A stretch of 64,000 nucleotides of DNA from Pycnopodia helianthoides (lineage: Eukaryota > Echinodermata > Asteroidea > Forcipulatida > Asteriidae): assembly GCA_032158295.1 (NCBI GenBank), contig CM063254.1:7048614-7112613 (forward strand), in the 5' to 3' direction. Below are positions 1 to 11,759 of this stretch, piece after piece. The notes under the pieces are model-generated. The model was not told the origin of the DNA. It made no database searches and was given only the letters and a program-made list of their open reading frames with translations. The translations under genes were made by a program, and so were the position numbers. How positions within the stretch are numbered: position 1 is the stretch's first letter; each line of letters starts with the position of its first letter.

Positions 1-795
1 AAGGTCATATGGTGTCACATTGTGTATGTGATTTGCATAATCTTGCAAGAGATTTTTTATTGTGCAAGTATCTTACATGTAGCATTTGTGATTCTCCAAT
101 TATGATTTTTCTAAATATTAAACAGTGATTTATTGTTATGACGTCATCGATGACATCATCAAACCGAATTTCACACATACATATTTAAACACAAAGGTCT
201 AAGTATTTGTGAAGTTTTAAGTCTAAAACGTTTATGGTTCATGAGATATGACGAGTTTTCTTTATGTAAGAAAATTCAACTTCCGGTTTTGAGCGGAAGT
301 AAAGGTCACATGGGGTCGTACCTAATGAAAGATTTGTAGAACTGTTCAAGGGCCTTCAGATAATACAATGATTAAAGGTGTACCATATTTGGTTCATAGG
401 ATACAACGTTTCCGCCAAAAAAACCTTAAACGTCCATTTTCGACCGAAAGTAAAGGTCACATGGGGTCACATTCTGTGTACGAGTTGTAAACAAAATGTT
501 GAACTTTCATATGAAGCAAAGATCATGTATTTATCATTTATGGTTCTCTAGATATGACAATTTACAGTTTTTCTCATTATTTTTTATTTTGGATGTTATG
601 ACGTCGTCGATGACGTCATCGCCTCGAAAAAGTTGCGGTTTCGTCTATACACTAAGGTCTAAGTGCATGATAAGTTTCAAGTCTCTAGGAGTTATACTTT
701 TTGCGAAAATTGCCAGAGAAGGATCTCAGATAAAGTGGAAAAAAAAAAACAGAACAGTAACAATAGGTTTTCGGGCGGAATGCCCAAACACCTAA
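1..795. repeat. 795-bp direct repeat, left copy (continues off the window)
   Basis: This stretch recurs almost identically at 4652-5446, a constant shift of 4651 bases. Inside, smaller units repeat: a CCGGAAGT-type palindrome (ACTTCCGG...CCGGAAGT), then GGTCA, then TGACGTCATCGATGACGTCATC-like CRE palindromes. It ends in a hairpin, TTCGGGCGGAATGCCC(G)AA followed by CACCTAA. No gene is supported here; the short open frames are shared by both copies and are repeat-borne. The left boundary lies outside the window. Confidence 0.85.
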
Positions 796-829
796 TTAAG
801 GATTGATTTGGATTTGTGGTCTTCTCCAA

Positions 830-2378
830 CGCAATTGGCACCCCTAATGGGGAACATACGCTCTTAAATGTATGTAATAACGCAGCACTACGTGGCGCCG
901 ATGCTCCCACGAACAAACAATCATCCAAATAATGAGCAACCAACTCTGATTGGCTTACTTGACGCACCTTATATTCAAGAAATGTGCTGAAAGTCTCAAA
1001 AAGGGAACAGGATATTGAACACCCCATTGGTAAACATTTGTCGTAATAGTATTTACCATTGAATCGAAAACCCAAAAGCTCATAGTCTGTAGGGGACACC
1101 GGTAGTAACCGGAAGGCCGATTTAATATCTGATTTGGCCATCCAAGCCCTTGACCTGCCTCCATTACCATGTCCACTACTTGTTCGAATGACGTGTAATG
1201 CACAGCACATTGACTTTTATCAATGAAATCATTAATTGATTCACCTGAGGGAAATGATAAAGGATGAATGAGCCTGAATGAATTCGGTTATGTTTGGGAA
1301 CTAAACCGATGGGTGAACACTGTAAATTCGGTAAAGGGGAAAATCAAAGGGGCCTGCGATCCTACCAAGACTGATTTCTTTATACAATTTCTCTTCTACT
1401 AGTTGTGGCTGCTGGGCAGCCGATGAAAGGCAATCAGAATCCCGTCCCACCCGTGGCCTGTTAAAACCAATTTTGAAACCTTGGGCAAAACCACTCAGCA
1501 GAAGATCAGCAGCCTCCCTGTTTGGGTAATGGCATAACCAACTGCGCATAACACCTAATTTAATTGGCGTTTGGGGCACGAAAAACCCGCTGAATATTTT
1601 TGGCAGCCCCTTTTTGTTCGTAGTTACCCCTATCAACGCGGTAACCTGCCTGGTGTGTGACCAGAATTACTGCTATCAATGACACCAGGTCCACTATTCT
1701 GATTATTAACAGTACTATTAGTATTACTAATACCGGTAACCAATCCATTTACACCACTGGAAACATTATGCCCAGCATTATATTGACCCTGCCCAAAACC
1801 AGCCACATCAGCCAAAACAGCCGATGAACCTATGCTTCTTGCTGGTATGTTGTTATTTATGGGTACGATGGGCAAAACCCCATGTTGTTATGTAGATTGT
1901 GAACTCCCATGTTGATACCCTCAGAACCAACGTTAGCACTACTATTACTACTACTGCTACAAGGCCTATTAATACTATGAGCCCCTAAACCGACTGACTC
2001 TGCAGCAATCTGACCACCGATTGGTCCTAACTGTCCGGTTGTTCTGACAGGAACAGGTTGAAGCATATTGATGATACTGCCAGACTGAGACTCACCCCTT
2101 TCAACCGATGATCCTGGAGTCCCATCGTCCCTGAAGTTTGCCACATTGTTGGTTGGCGATTCTACCGTAGGGTGTGGGGCCATTACATAGCCAACTGACA
2201 TGTCGACCGGAGCGCCTCGATGCCGTGCAGAAAGACGACCCTGGCATCTACTGGTGCTGCCACGACGACCCCGACCGGCTGTCACTACCGGTACCTGTCC
2301 ACTTGGACCCGCTAGTCGAGGAGATCGACGATTCGGCCGCCGTTTCGGCATGACTTCCCAAAACTCCTCCGACGCCAA
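830..2378 (-). mobile_element. Decayed retroelement: reverse transcriptase and gag-like region (DIRS/Ngaro-like)
   Basis: Read on the minus strand, 1640-2378 encodes a basic, low-complexity gag-like stretch. 1301-1636 gives the N-terminal RT lead-in with GRIAGPF, and 900-1210 gives RT core motifs, including SDIKSAFRLLPV, LPMGCSISC and the catalytic box YLDD. The pieces lie in different frames, so at least two frameshifts separate them, and the RT runs out into the flanking repeat at about 795-830. The motif style resembles tyrosine-recombinase retroelements (DIRS/Ngaro), but no recombinase was seen. It is dead and truncated. Confidence 0.75.
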
Positions 2379-2399
2379 TCAAAGATCGTCAAATAGGAT

Positions 2400-3240
2400 G
2401 TACGGGTGCAGTTTGTAAATAATGAAGCTTGATTGTAGCAGGAAAAAACAATTAACAGTCTAGTATGAACTGATCGTTTAAGGTAAACCGAAATTATTTA
2501 TGTAAACACATTTTCGATAAATGATTTTGAATGATCCGGTTCAACTAAAAGCTGTAACAGAAGTGATCCAAATTTCTTTCTGAGTCCTCTTGCCTTGTTG
2601 CTATTGTTATGATCGGTCCTGATTGGTCCCGACTGGCCAATCCTTTTAAACCTTCTAGATACTTTGCGTCCCTGGGGAAGCAATTTTATGGTTACGTAAC
2701 AACCATGCAAGTGAGAGACAACAGAGGGCGCAAAACCCGGAAGTGCATTGCAGTGCATAAAACATTTTATCACGGAATGATAAAATGGAATATGGTTTAA
2801 GAGTTATGATTTTTTACAATATCAAACTTTGCTGTATTGTAACTCAATACATGATGTCGTCTTGAGACTGAGGTTCAATTGATAATGAGGTTCAACTATC
2901 TTATGAGTTTCAATGTTCAATTCAATTTCAATCTTGAGTTATTCCGTAGATAAGCCCGAAAACTATTTTATTAATTTATCAGCGCTGTTTAATATATACC
3001 AACGAAAGAGGGTGCTGTTGAGAAAACTTGTTTCCCGCCGTGAACTGTAGCGTGGCCGTGTACAGTGTGTCGGCGTATGATTGTGTGGGCATACACTACA
3101 CGCGTTGTCATACAATGAAAGTCAACAGACACGGGCGCTTTGTCGCCCTGTTTTGACCATTTGTAAAGATTAAAATGCCATAATATCTGTGCAAAAATTT
3201 CGGCAGAGGAATTCATCTATAATTTGATGCAAAATTCATG
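2400..3240. other. Non-coding stretch, no gene seen
   Basis: Between the gag-like start and the next palindromic repeat block. Only short unsupported open frames and AT-rich sequence with scattered GGTTCAA/TTGAGTT phrases related to the neighbouring repeats. Confidence 0.5.
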
Positions 3241-4650
3241 TTTAAATATTACGTAGTTTTTGAAACATGAATTTTTGAAATTTTCAACTTCCGGTTTGAA
3301 CCGGAAGTCAAGGTCAAATGGGGTCAAAGTTTGTGTAGCGATTGTTGAACTTTTTAAGACCTGTCCGATGTAGATTGTAAAAATCCAGCATGTGGTTCAG
3401 GAGTTATGATTTTTTACAAATATTAAACTTTGATTTAGTGTAATTTGATAGCTGATGACGTCATCAAGACATCATCAAGTCTGTGTCGTCTTGATACCAA
3501 GGTTCAATTTTCTGACAAGTTTCAATGTTCAATTCACTTTCAATCTTGAGTTATGCTGTAAAAAAGGCAAAAAACAGATTTTTGAAGGAAAAAACCCAAA
3601 GGCAAACTTCGACCCAGGGTAACGACCCGGAAGTGAAGGTCTTACGATTTTGGTGTTAACTTTTGAAATGTTGCCCAAGTCTTGAACTATCAGATGCCCA
3701 ATTATGAACACCATATCTTTCAAATTGCCAGAGATACAGCAAAAAGCAAATGGTCATTTTCAATTTCAAAAACCTTGTAACTCAACACCGGATGACGTCA
3801 TCATGACGTCATTGTGCGCGTGCCGTCCCTGTAAAGAGGTCCAACTGACTGATGAGTTTCAAGATTAAATTTAGTTTCAATCTTGAGTTATGCTGTAGAG
3901 AAGAGTTGAGCGGAAGAAGATGGAGAAGAAAATAGACGTACAGTGTTTGTAAACAACAAACACACAGGTGTTCGTGAGTGATGTCAGATTGTGTTTGGAG
4001 TTATACTTTTTGCGAAAATTGCGAGAGAAGGATCTCAGATAAAGTGGAAAAAAAAAAAAAAAACAGAACAGTAACAATAGGTTTTCGGGCGGAATGCCCG
4101 AACACCTAACTAGACGTACAGTGTTTGTAAACAACAAACACACAGGTGTTCGTGAGTGATGTCAGATTGTGTTTGAATGAAATGGGGACGACATTTAACA
4201 TAGCAATTAAATGTCAGGCAACAAGCGTCTTGACATGACGCTAGCTTCCACTCCGTTGCACTGGAATCAGTCGCGAGTAGTATGCCACATGCCACGTAAG
4301 GTATTGGATCGAGATTTTGATATTTTAATGGCCAATTTCACTTAGAAATATATCTCAGGTCGTATGGGGTCACCCTTTGAATGTGATTTGTACAATTCGG
4401 CCGGAGCTTTTTTATGGTGCAAGTACCTAAAATGTAGCATTTATGGTTCTCCGATTATGATTGTTTTTAATATTAAACATTGATTAATTGTTATGACGTC
4501 ATCGATGACGTCAACGCACAAAAACAATTTGGGTGTCATATGCATACTACAATCTATATACATAGTAAGTTTCAAGACAAAACCCTTCTTGGTTTATGAG
4601 AAATGAACGTTTGAAATCTGAATTTTGAACTTCCGGTTTCAACCGGAAGC
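3240..4650. repeat. Diverged units of the CRE/ETS-palindrome repeat
   Basis: Several imperfect copies of the unit seen in 1-795: ACTTCCGG...CCGGAAGT palindromes (about 3290, 3625, 4635), AAGGTCA, and TGACGTCATC palindromes (about 3455, 3790, 4495). The units look like an old tandem or dispersed family into which other sequence has been inserted. Confidence 0.7.
3933..4176. repeat. Local duplication of about 180 bp
   Basis: A stretch of about 65 bases beginning TAGACGTACAGTGTTTG occurs at 3933 and again at 4112. Between the copies lies the same A-rich tract plus TTCGGGCGGAATGCCCGAA hairpin that ends the 795-bp repeats. Confidence 0.75.
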
Positions 4651-4651
4651 A

Positions 4652-5446
4652 AAGGTCATATGGTGTCACATTGTGTATGTGATTTGCATAATCTTGCAAG
4701 AGATTTTTTATTGTGCAAGTATCTTACATGTAGCATTTGTGATTCTCCAATTATGATTTTTCTAAATATTAAACAGTGATTTATTGTTATGACGTCATCG
4801 ATGACATCATCAAACCGAATTTCACACATACATATTTAAACACAAAGGTCTAAGTATTTGTGAAGTTTTAAGTCTAAAACGTTTATGGTTCATGAGATAT
4901 GACAAGTTTTCTTTATGTAAGAAAATTCAGCTTCCGGTTTTAAGCGGAAGTAAAGGTCACATGGGGTCGTACCTAATGAAAGATTTGTAGAACTGTTCAA
5001 GGGCCTTCAGATGATACAATGATTAAAGGTGTACCATATTTGGTTCATAGGATACAACGTTTCCGCCAAAAAAACCTTAAACGTCCGTTTTCGACCGGAA
5101 GTAGATCACATGGGGTCACATTCTGTGTAAGAGTTGTAAACAAAATGTTGAACTTTCATATGAAGCAAAGATCATGTATTTATCATTTATGGTTCTCTAG
5201 ATATGACGATTTACAGTTTTTCTCATTATTTTTTATTTTGGATGTTATGACGTCGTCGATGACGTCATCGCCCCGAAAAAAGTTGCGGTTTCGTCTATAC
5301 ACTAAGGTCTAAGTGCATGATAAGTTTCAAGTCTCTAGGAGTTATACTTTTTGCGAAAATTGCGAGAGAAGGATCTCAGATAAAGTGGAAAAAAAAAACA
5401 GAACAGTAACAATAGGTTTTTCGGGCGGAATGTCCGAACACCTAAA
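4652..5446. repeat. 795-bp direct repeat, right copy
   Basis: Near-identical to 1-795, with only scattered substitutions and small indels. It could be a terminal repeat of a composite element enclosing the retroelement remnant, or a segmental duplication. No target-site duplication could be checked because the left copy leaves the window. Confidence 0.85.
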
Positions 5447-5755
5447 AACAGAACAGTAACAATAGGTTTTCGGGCGGAATGCCCGAACACCTAACAAGAG
5501 GTGCTCGTGCTTGTATTTCACGAACACCTAAAAAAAAAACAGAACAAAAACAAGAGGTGTTCGTGCTTGTATTGCACGAACACCTAAAAAAACAGAACAA
5601 TAACAAAGAGGTGTTCGTGCTTGTATTGCACAAACACCTAAAAACAAAACAAAAACAAGAGGTGTTCGTTCTTGTATTGCACGAACACCTAAAAAGAAAA
5701 AAACAGAACAATATCAAGAGGTGTTCGTGCTTGTATTGCACGAACACCTAATTAC
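5400..5755. repeat. Tandem array of hairpin units
   Basis: Seven hairpins in a row. The first two have the form TTTTCGGGCGGAATGCCCGAACACCTAA. The next five have AGGTGTTCGTGC / GCACGAACACCT arms (12-bp stem) around a TTGTATT loop. The units are separated by A-rich spacers containing ACAGAACAA, at a period of about 55-60 bases. Arm substitutions are few. Confidence 0.9.
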
Positions 5756-5759
5756 AACT

Positions 5760-5935
5760 TGTTCATTATAGTTTCTAAACTGATGGGCAAACTTGTTACA
5801 AGACTGCTGCTCTAAATTGTTTTCAACACAGGGTCGCTGCCCTTGGCATGGCACCTAAGGCTGAGGCCCTGGATAAGGGGAGGGGGAGGGAGCAAGCTCA
5901 AGGGTGAATGGTCTCTGGTCACAACCTGTACAAAC
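5760..5935. repeat. Dispersed repeat, related to 27825-27975
   Basis: Shares a long stretch with the sequence just upstream of the deltex gene start, including TAGTTTCTAAACTG, GGGCAAACTTGTTAC and GGGTCGCTGCCCTTGGCA. Family unknown. Confidence 0.75.
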
Positions 5936-6290
5936 TTTCTCTCTACAGGACTGTATTAACCTTTTTCTCTCCACAGATTTATAAATAACCCGTTTTGTCC
6001 ATAGGTTTTATAACCCGTTCTCTCTACAGGATTGTGTTTACTTTGTCTTTGTACATGTTTATTAATTACCCATTTTGTCCACAGGTTTTATAACCCGTTC
6101 TCTCTACAGGATTGTGTTTACTTTGTCTTTGTACATGTTTTTAAATTACCCGTTTTCCACAGGATTTATAACCCGTTCTCTCTACAGGATTGTGTTAACT
6201 TTATCCTTGTACATGTTTATAAATAATCCGCTTTGTCCACAGGTTTTATAATCCGTTTTTTTTCATACAGGATTGTGTTAACTTTTTTCA
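5936..6290. repeat. Minisatellite, about 76-78 bp unit, 4-5 copies
   Basis: Repeats of CCCGTTCTCTCTACAGGATT, TTTGTCTTTGTACATGTTT and TTTTGTCCACAGGTTTTATA in register, with a few substitutions. The open frame across it is an artefact of the repeat. Confidence 0.85.
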
Positions 6291-6304
6291 ATGACATAAC
6301 TCAC

Positions 6305-6860
6305 CATGGCACTTGCTACTGATACCAAGTGCCTTTTCCGTAAACTACGTAAGCTTAAAGAAAAGAACATTCGCTACTTGTCACATCTTGATAACTACGT
6401 TTTTATCGTTTATCCCGGATCATCCCTAAAGGGCTCCAGATCAAGTGTGCCCCTTCCTTTGGGGACCTTGAACCCTCATTTTTGAAGAAATGGAATAAGA
6501 CACTCACTAACACGTCTTTCCATCTGCTCAGGTTACTGGAAGATCAATGCCAACAATACATTGATAACCAGTTACTTGAGATAACAGAGACTGAATCTCA
6601 ACTCCAAGAGTCATGCTCCAATCAAGAGTACGAACATTTACATGATATCCTACGATCTAATGTCAACCACCTACGGTCCACCCTAAAGGACAAACAGAAC
6701 AAGAAACGCATAAATGTCCAAGCTAACCATAAGAAATACATTCATAGACGTTTCCACAGCAAGAGGCCAACTCAAGAGGCAAGAGGCAATAAATCATGTA
6801 TCCACTTCTTAGTGGAGCTTCTTACCGCTTGTTTTCATCATGGAATACTAAAATAGATCA
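6305..6860 (+). mobile_element. Possible Penelope-like retroelement N-terminal remnant
   Basis: From the ATG near 6306 a broken frame reads FRKLRKLKEKNIRYLSHL. After a frameshift it continues from 6482 as FLKKWNKTLTNTSFHLLRLL, then a Lys/Gln/Glu-rich helical region to about 6790. This order (basic helix, a PKGL-like phrase, then a W..TL...S..LL..L helix) resembles the region before the RT in Penelope-like elements. No RT or GIY-YIG domain follows. It could instead be an unrelated lost coding segment. Confidence 0.35.
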
Positions 6861-6969
6861 TCATTCAAAGTTATTTAATGTCACCTTCATTATACATTAT
6901 ATGGGATTTTTAAATGGATTTGCTCATGAGCTAATTATAATCAAGGAACTGGATACAGATTTGTTTTCT

Positions 6970-7525
6970 TCTGGACTTACCGTCATGTATGGATGGCAAT
7001 GTAGACGGCAGTACGAAATTCAGATAGATGCTACCATCCTCAACAAAAAGGAAACAAACTCACTCCTGCATTAATTCAATCTGCCTCAAATCTTGCTCAA
7101 ATCCTGCCGTTACGGCCGGCTCCCGTGATTATTGAAAAATACTAGTTAGTACTAGGGAGTGGCGTGATCGGATAGTGACGTCGTCAGAGTGGTGCACAAG
7201 TTAGATTGTCCATGTTTCTATTTTTGAACTTGGAAACCCCGGTTTTGAGTACATGACTACAAAGGAGAGTCTGCCATTATTGCAACACTGTAAATTTCCT
7301 AGACGTGTGGACAAATCGTTAAGTGTTTGTAGCGGTGATAGTGTTCTGACTCTCTCCGCGAATCTCGCGGAGAGACTAGGGACGCTATCACCGCAACAAA
7401 CATTAACGACTAGTCCACAAGTCTATGATTTCCCAGCCTTTTACGTACATCGTAATCACGAGACAAGTTGGACCAATCAGCGATTTGATTGCGTGCAAAG
7501 GGGAATCCCCCTTGCACGCAAGAAT
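6970..7525 (+). promoter_or_regulatory. Copy of the PARP14L-A upstream block with kappaB-like palindrome
   Basis: Matches 36805-37245 in the same orientation, starting at CTGGACTTACCGTCA and including GGGAGTGGCGTGATCGGATA. A CCAAT box lies at 7473-7477, and the palindrome with GGGGAATCCCC core lies at 7500-7510, flanked by TGCGTGCA and TGCACGCA. No PARP14-like exon follows. It may be a detached promoter duplication, or a dispersed element that also supplies the PARP14L-A promoter. Confidence 0.7.
7299..7427. mobile_element. 129-bp foldback mini-element inserted in the upstream block
   Basis: Absent from the matching site at about 37155. It is flanked by ATTTC at 7294-7298 and 7428-7432. The outer arms, CTAGACGTGTGGACAAATCG against the complement of the right end, pair imperfectly. 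Inside are GCGGTGATAG/CTATCACCGC, then a perfect CTCTCCGCGA/TCGCGGAGAG stem. It encodes nothing. Confidence 0.8.
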
Positions 7526-7529
7526 TGCC

Positions 7530-9425
7530 ACACACCACATTGTCTGCGTTTACTTCAAATACAACACGGTGACCTGTGAGTGTGAGTTTGGGGTAGTCTT
7601 GGTTCCAAGACCTTCGTACCGAAATGGATCATGGATCAATTCCAACAACAGAGGGCGTCACTATCCCTGGTTCGATTTCGCTTCCACGAAGGTCTATGGG
7701 GTATCTTGTAAAAGGTGCTTAAGTGTTTCATTGTTTTTCCCCCGACTTTCCGGGGAGCCAATCAACGATCGAGTTTGCACCTTTTCGTGAATTATTCATG
7801 AATCGCCATGCGTTTATAACAGGGAACGTTGTTGTGAATAGTATTGTGGCGAAAAGTACCTTCTCGTCAGGAATTATAGGCCCTTAAAATGCATTCTGAA
7901 TAGAGCTTGACAATGGGTTTACCTTAAGTTTTGGACTGAACAATTCTATAGATTATTCTGGAATTGCTTATTTGTTTATAACAATATTTAACTTATAGTC
8001 CTTGTTTGTTGAAGGTTTACAGGAACAGTGCAGGAATTGTTTAATAACGAGGAAGTTTATTTGAGATGCTTTCACAAGTAAAATAGAGTCTGGGAGTTAA
8101 AGTATACGTTTGGTTTTTGAAACCGTTCGATTGTTTTAATCCTATACAAATGGAGCTATCTACAGTAAAACTAACCTGTGAAAAATTCATTTCAAAGGGT
8201 GGTCGAATTTTTTAGATATCGCCGAAAATCCGGAGCGAATGTCAACGCAGGAAGAATAATCCGTAATTGGAATACACAATCTGATCGTTTTTGCAGTAAC
8301 TTTTCACAGATTTAAATTTTGGGGGATAAAAACTAATATAACCACATTATTCGATAACCACATTATTTCGATGTGAAATGTTTCTCAAAGTGCTTTATAC
8401 TATCAATTAAAAGTTGCTGTACTTCTAACAAGTAAGTTTATTGCCATTAATTTTAATAGTGATTACGATAACGCATTGTTGAACAGACATAGATTTCCAC
8501 ACTATGCACATGTAGATTGTACAGTAGTAGGCTGGCTACAGTACTTGCGTAAAATGTATTACATTTATTTATGCACTTTGACCTTGCAATAGAGAAACTG
8601 CATGTAGGCAATGCACAGCTAGGGCGCGCGGTATTTGAAACGCTCATTATATATGCAGCAAAATACGTACTGTTGAAAGTAGCATGTTGAGTATAGCCGG
8701 CCATACGAACAGTGATCCAAACAGTCTTGAGTTCACGAACACATATCAGTGAATTAGGCCTACAATGCAGTAAATTATCCCGCTACAGAAAATTAATATT
8801 ATTGCTACACAAAAATCATAATTCGTGTAGTGCATGGTAGAATTGTTTCATTGCCAACAGTTTATTTTCAGGGCATGTCGGATGGTAGAATGCCGTATTA
8901 ATTCAGATGCAAAGATAATCTTTTTCAAATTACATGTTTGACATCGACAATGTACAAGATTCAAACGTCCAATAACAATGACCAACCGATAAACCTAATT
9001 CCGACTGCAAGCAATGCATATCATGCTTGAATAATTTCAGAATCACTTGCTAAATGCGTTGATAATGCATAAGCCATAGGTGGTCAATCAAAACGAGAGT
9101 TCATGCGATGTAACACAGCTAGCATGCACCAATGTCAAGCTCGTCTCGACGACCCCGTGGCCTTTCACATCTTGTTTGTCTTGCAAGCTTGTCATTTAGT
9201 CACTAATATGAATAATACATGACTTGATGCTTCATTACCATAATTTGGCCACGCCCTCTAAAACAAGATATCCAAGACGTTACTACAGCCAGTCGTCAAA
9301 CCGCGACGAATTCAAGAAGAAAAGCGCGCCCTCTGTCGGGTTATCACGAGTATGAGATAGTGACGTCTTGGACCAAGACTAAGTTTGGGGTTGAAATCTG
9401 ATGTGTAGTAAACGGTCTAAACTAC
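7530..9425. other. Non-coding region with a dispersed repeat
   Basis: No supported gene. 8085-8345 resembles 18715-18990 (shared phrases TTGTTTTAATCCTATA, GCCGAAAATC.GGAGCG, AGGAAGAATAATCC), so it is a dispersed repeat family. The rest is AT-rich with no coding signal I trust. Confidence 0.6.
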
Positions 9426-9808
9426 TTAAAGGAACATTACAGAATTGGTAAGAAAAAAACTGGTAAAATATACTTTTTGATCACAGATTTACATAAAACT
9501 TACACGATCTAATGATGATGATAATAGAAAACATCCCTTGAAATTTCTGTCTGAAATGCCATATTTGATGAGAAATGAATAAACTAATTTTCCGATTGGA
9601 GTTAATCGCTCAGTGAGCGTTTTATTCATTTGATGAATCTATATGATTTCATGCAAATGTGTAATCGGTCTTTCACTATTCTCTCGCCCAGATGGCCGAT
9701 CGATCTCAAACTTCTACAGGTTTGTCAGTTAAATGTATATGGTGGATTACATATACACTGCCAGGAACTGTTTTGTTAGCAAAAACTAATTCTGTAATGT
9801 TCCTTTAA
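9426..9808 (+). mobile_element. MITE-A, copy 1 (TTAA target site)
   Basis: Terminal inverted repeats AGGAACATTACAGAATTGGT at the left and its complement at the right, flanked by TTAA at 9426-9429 and 9805-9808. Internal landmarks are GCTCAGTGAGC and GGCCGATCGATCTCAAACTT. About 375 bp, non-coding. The TTAA target suggests mobilisation by a piggyBac-type transposase. Confidence 0.88.
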
Positions 9809-9809
9809 G

Positions 9810-10540
9810 AGTGTCTACTGTAAAGAACACAGCTCACCACTAGGTGTCAGAAATAGTATCAGTAATCACGGCGAAGAAATTAACCTCGAAGTCCAATGAA
9901 CTGCTACTGGCCGGCTGGCGCCGGTCGGTGTTTCCTTCCTCCATTAGTCCATGGTTGAACGAAGTACAAAATAAACTAATTTCTCTCCACAGAATAAGAG
10001 TGTTCACAAAGTTCACAAGGACAAACAGTTTGACGGTAGAAACGAAGACAAATTGACTATTAAGACTGACGAACAAATACTGCTGCAAATAAGCTGGCAA
10101 AACGCTGCGCAGAAAAAAAAACGCGAATGTAGAACTATGAAAGCATGTGCTACTCACTGCTAGCAAAACTACATGTGATGTCCTGTGCATGCTGTACGTA
10201 CATGTAGCTCCTTTGCTCAGTCAGGTCAAAGTTCCGCAAATGCAGCACATTATAAACAGTAAATTTTATATACAAATGATCTAGGTCACTACAAAATGTA
10301 CCGGGTGTGGTGCGTAAGCCCCTCCCTTGATTCTTGAAAAACCAGGTGGCATTTGTGGTAAACAGATTCTTAATCAGCTTTTTCTTAGCTTTCCAGTCAT
10401 ACACAAATTGGTTTGATTGGTTATGTTTCGTCAGCGAACGACAGTGCACGCAGAATACACTCCGCCCGGGTCGGGAACACTGATTCTCCGACTATAAACT
10501 AGTATTAGGTAGCAGTCTTTCCTTGTTGGGCGCGCTTTAC
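9810..10540. other. Non-coding, no gene seen
   Basis: Short open frames on both strands overlap each other and show no family motif. No clear repeat was recognised. Confidence 0.4.
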
Positions 10541-10544
10541 GCGT

Positions 10545-10755
10545 GTGACGGGTTTTTAGCAGTTCAGCAGCCACCAAATATAATTTTTGCATCACTTGCT
10601 GGAATTATTAAGCCAGTTTTTTTAAAAAAAATTTTTTAGCTCAATTAAAACAATTTGTCTAACTTAGGATTTGGTATAGTTGCCATAGCGCTTGCATGTT
10701 TCATGGGGGCTATGCTTCCGACCGAAGGTTACATCGGTGGAAACGCAACTACCGG
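10545..10755. repeat. Diverged direct repeat, partner at 11510-11705
   Basis: Shared order of GGTTTTTAGC.GTTCAG, TTATTAA.CCAGTTTT, GATTTGG.ATAGTTGCCATA and GAAGGTTACATCGGTGGAA. The partner copy lies about 960 bases downstream in the same orientation. Confidence 0.75.
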
Positions 10756-11509
10756 TATACTTAAGAAGACATTAATTTGGATGTAATCATTAATCAGTAT
10801 CAATCAGTTGTTATTAAATAGTTCATTATTGAGGCCAATTGTGTCGGGCTCTTGTTTTTTATGTAACCGGTTTTGCCGAAACTTTGGTAGCCGGTGTGTT
10901 TTGAACAAAACAGTGTCGTTGAAGACTGTGCCCTCAAATTCACACAAAAAAGCTTCTTTGTTTATCATTTTGGAGAGCATAACTCACCGTCCTTTGTCAA
11001 GACATCCAGGTCAGTGCGTAGGCGCGCAACACGGCATTTTCGTGGTGTTCCATTGTTGAAATTGCGTTCTCAAGCAAAATGCAGCTCTCAAACGGCGTGC
11101 ACTGTTTTGCGTCAGTAGTACGCGGGAACTTTCACTTAGTCACAGTCAACTAAACTGTTCACACACTTTTATTTACCACCCACCTCCCCATTCAACTCCT
11201 AGGTTGGTGTTATCTCTATTAGTATTATTGCAATGCGGTTTGGTGTCGTGGAAGTTTTGAAGATTTAGAGCATACTTTATGATACTGTGTATAAAATATT
11301 TTTTCCCTTTTGGGGGAGAAGCGATTCTTTTGGTGGGAGTATTTTGGGCAAATAACACTTAACATATAGTTTTGGAATTTAGTTTTCCGCAGCCCTGGGT
11401 CTTTGGGTTTAGGCTCACATGTACACATTTACACCGTTGATACCTGGGTCTTACAGTTTATGGCAACTTCTTTTGTTGTGGTGTCATGATCATAACGGGC
11501 TTAATTGGG

Positions 11510-11705
11510 TGGCAGCACGGTTTTTAGCGGTTCAGACATCAACCACCACATTCATTTTGTGCAATACTTGTTGGACTTATTAAACCAGTTTTAAAAGATT
11601 TTAAGTTAATTATATCAATTTGTATTACTTTGGATTTGGATAGTTGCCATAACGCTCGCAAGTTTCATCGAAGGTTACATCGGTGGAAGCGCAACTAAAG
11701 ACTGG
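11510..11705. repeat. Diverged direct repeat, partner at 10545-10755
   Basis: Second copy; it lacks a short stretch (CATGGGGGCTATGCTTCCGA) present in the first. A similar CACACAA.AAGCTTCTTTGTTTATCATTTT phrase follows both copies, so the duplication reaches past the listed end. Confidence 0.75.
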
Positions 11706-11759
11706 CTTAAATTCACACAACAAAGCTTCTTTGTTTATCATTTTTGAGTCTGATCATTG

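Noticed and set aside
5400..5755. CRISPR-like array
   Set aside because: Repeats are palindromic and regular, but the spacers are A-rich and alike, there are no cas genes and the genome is animal.
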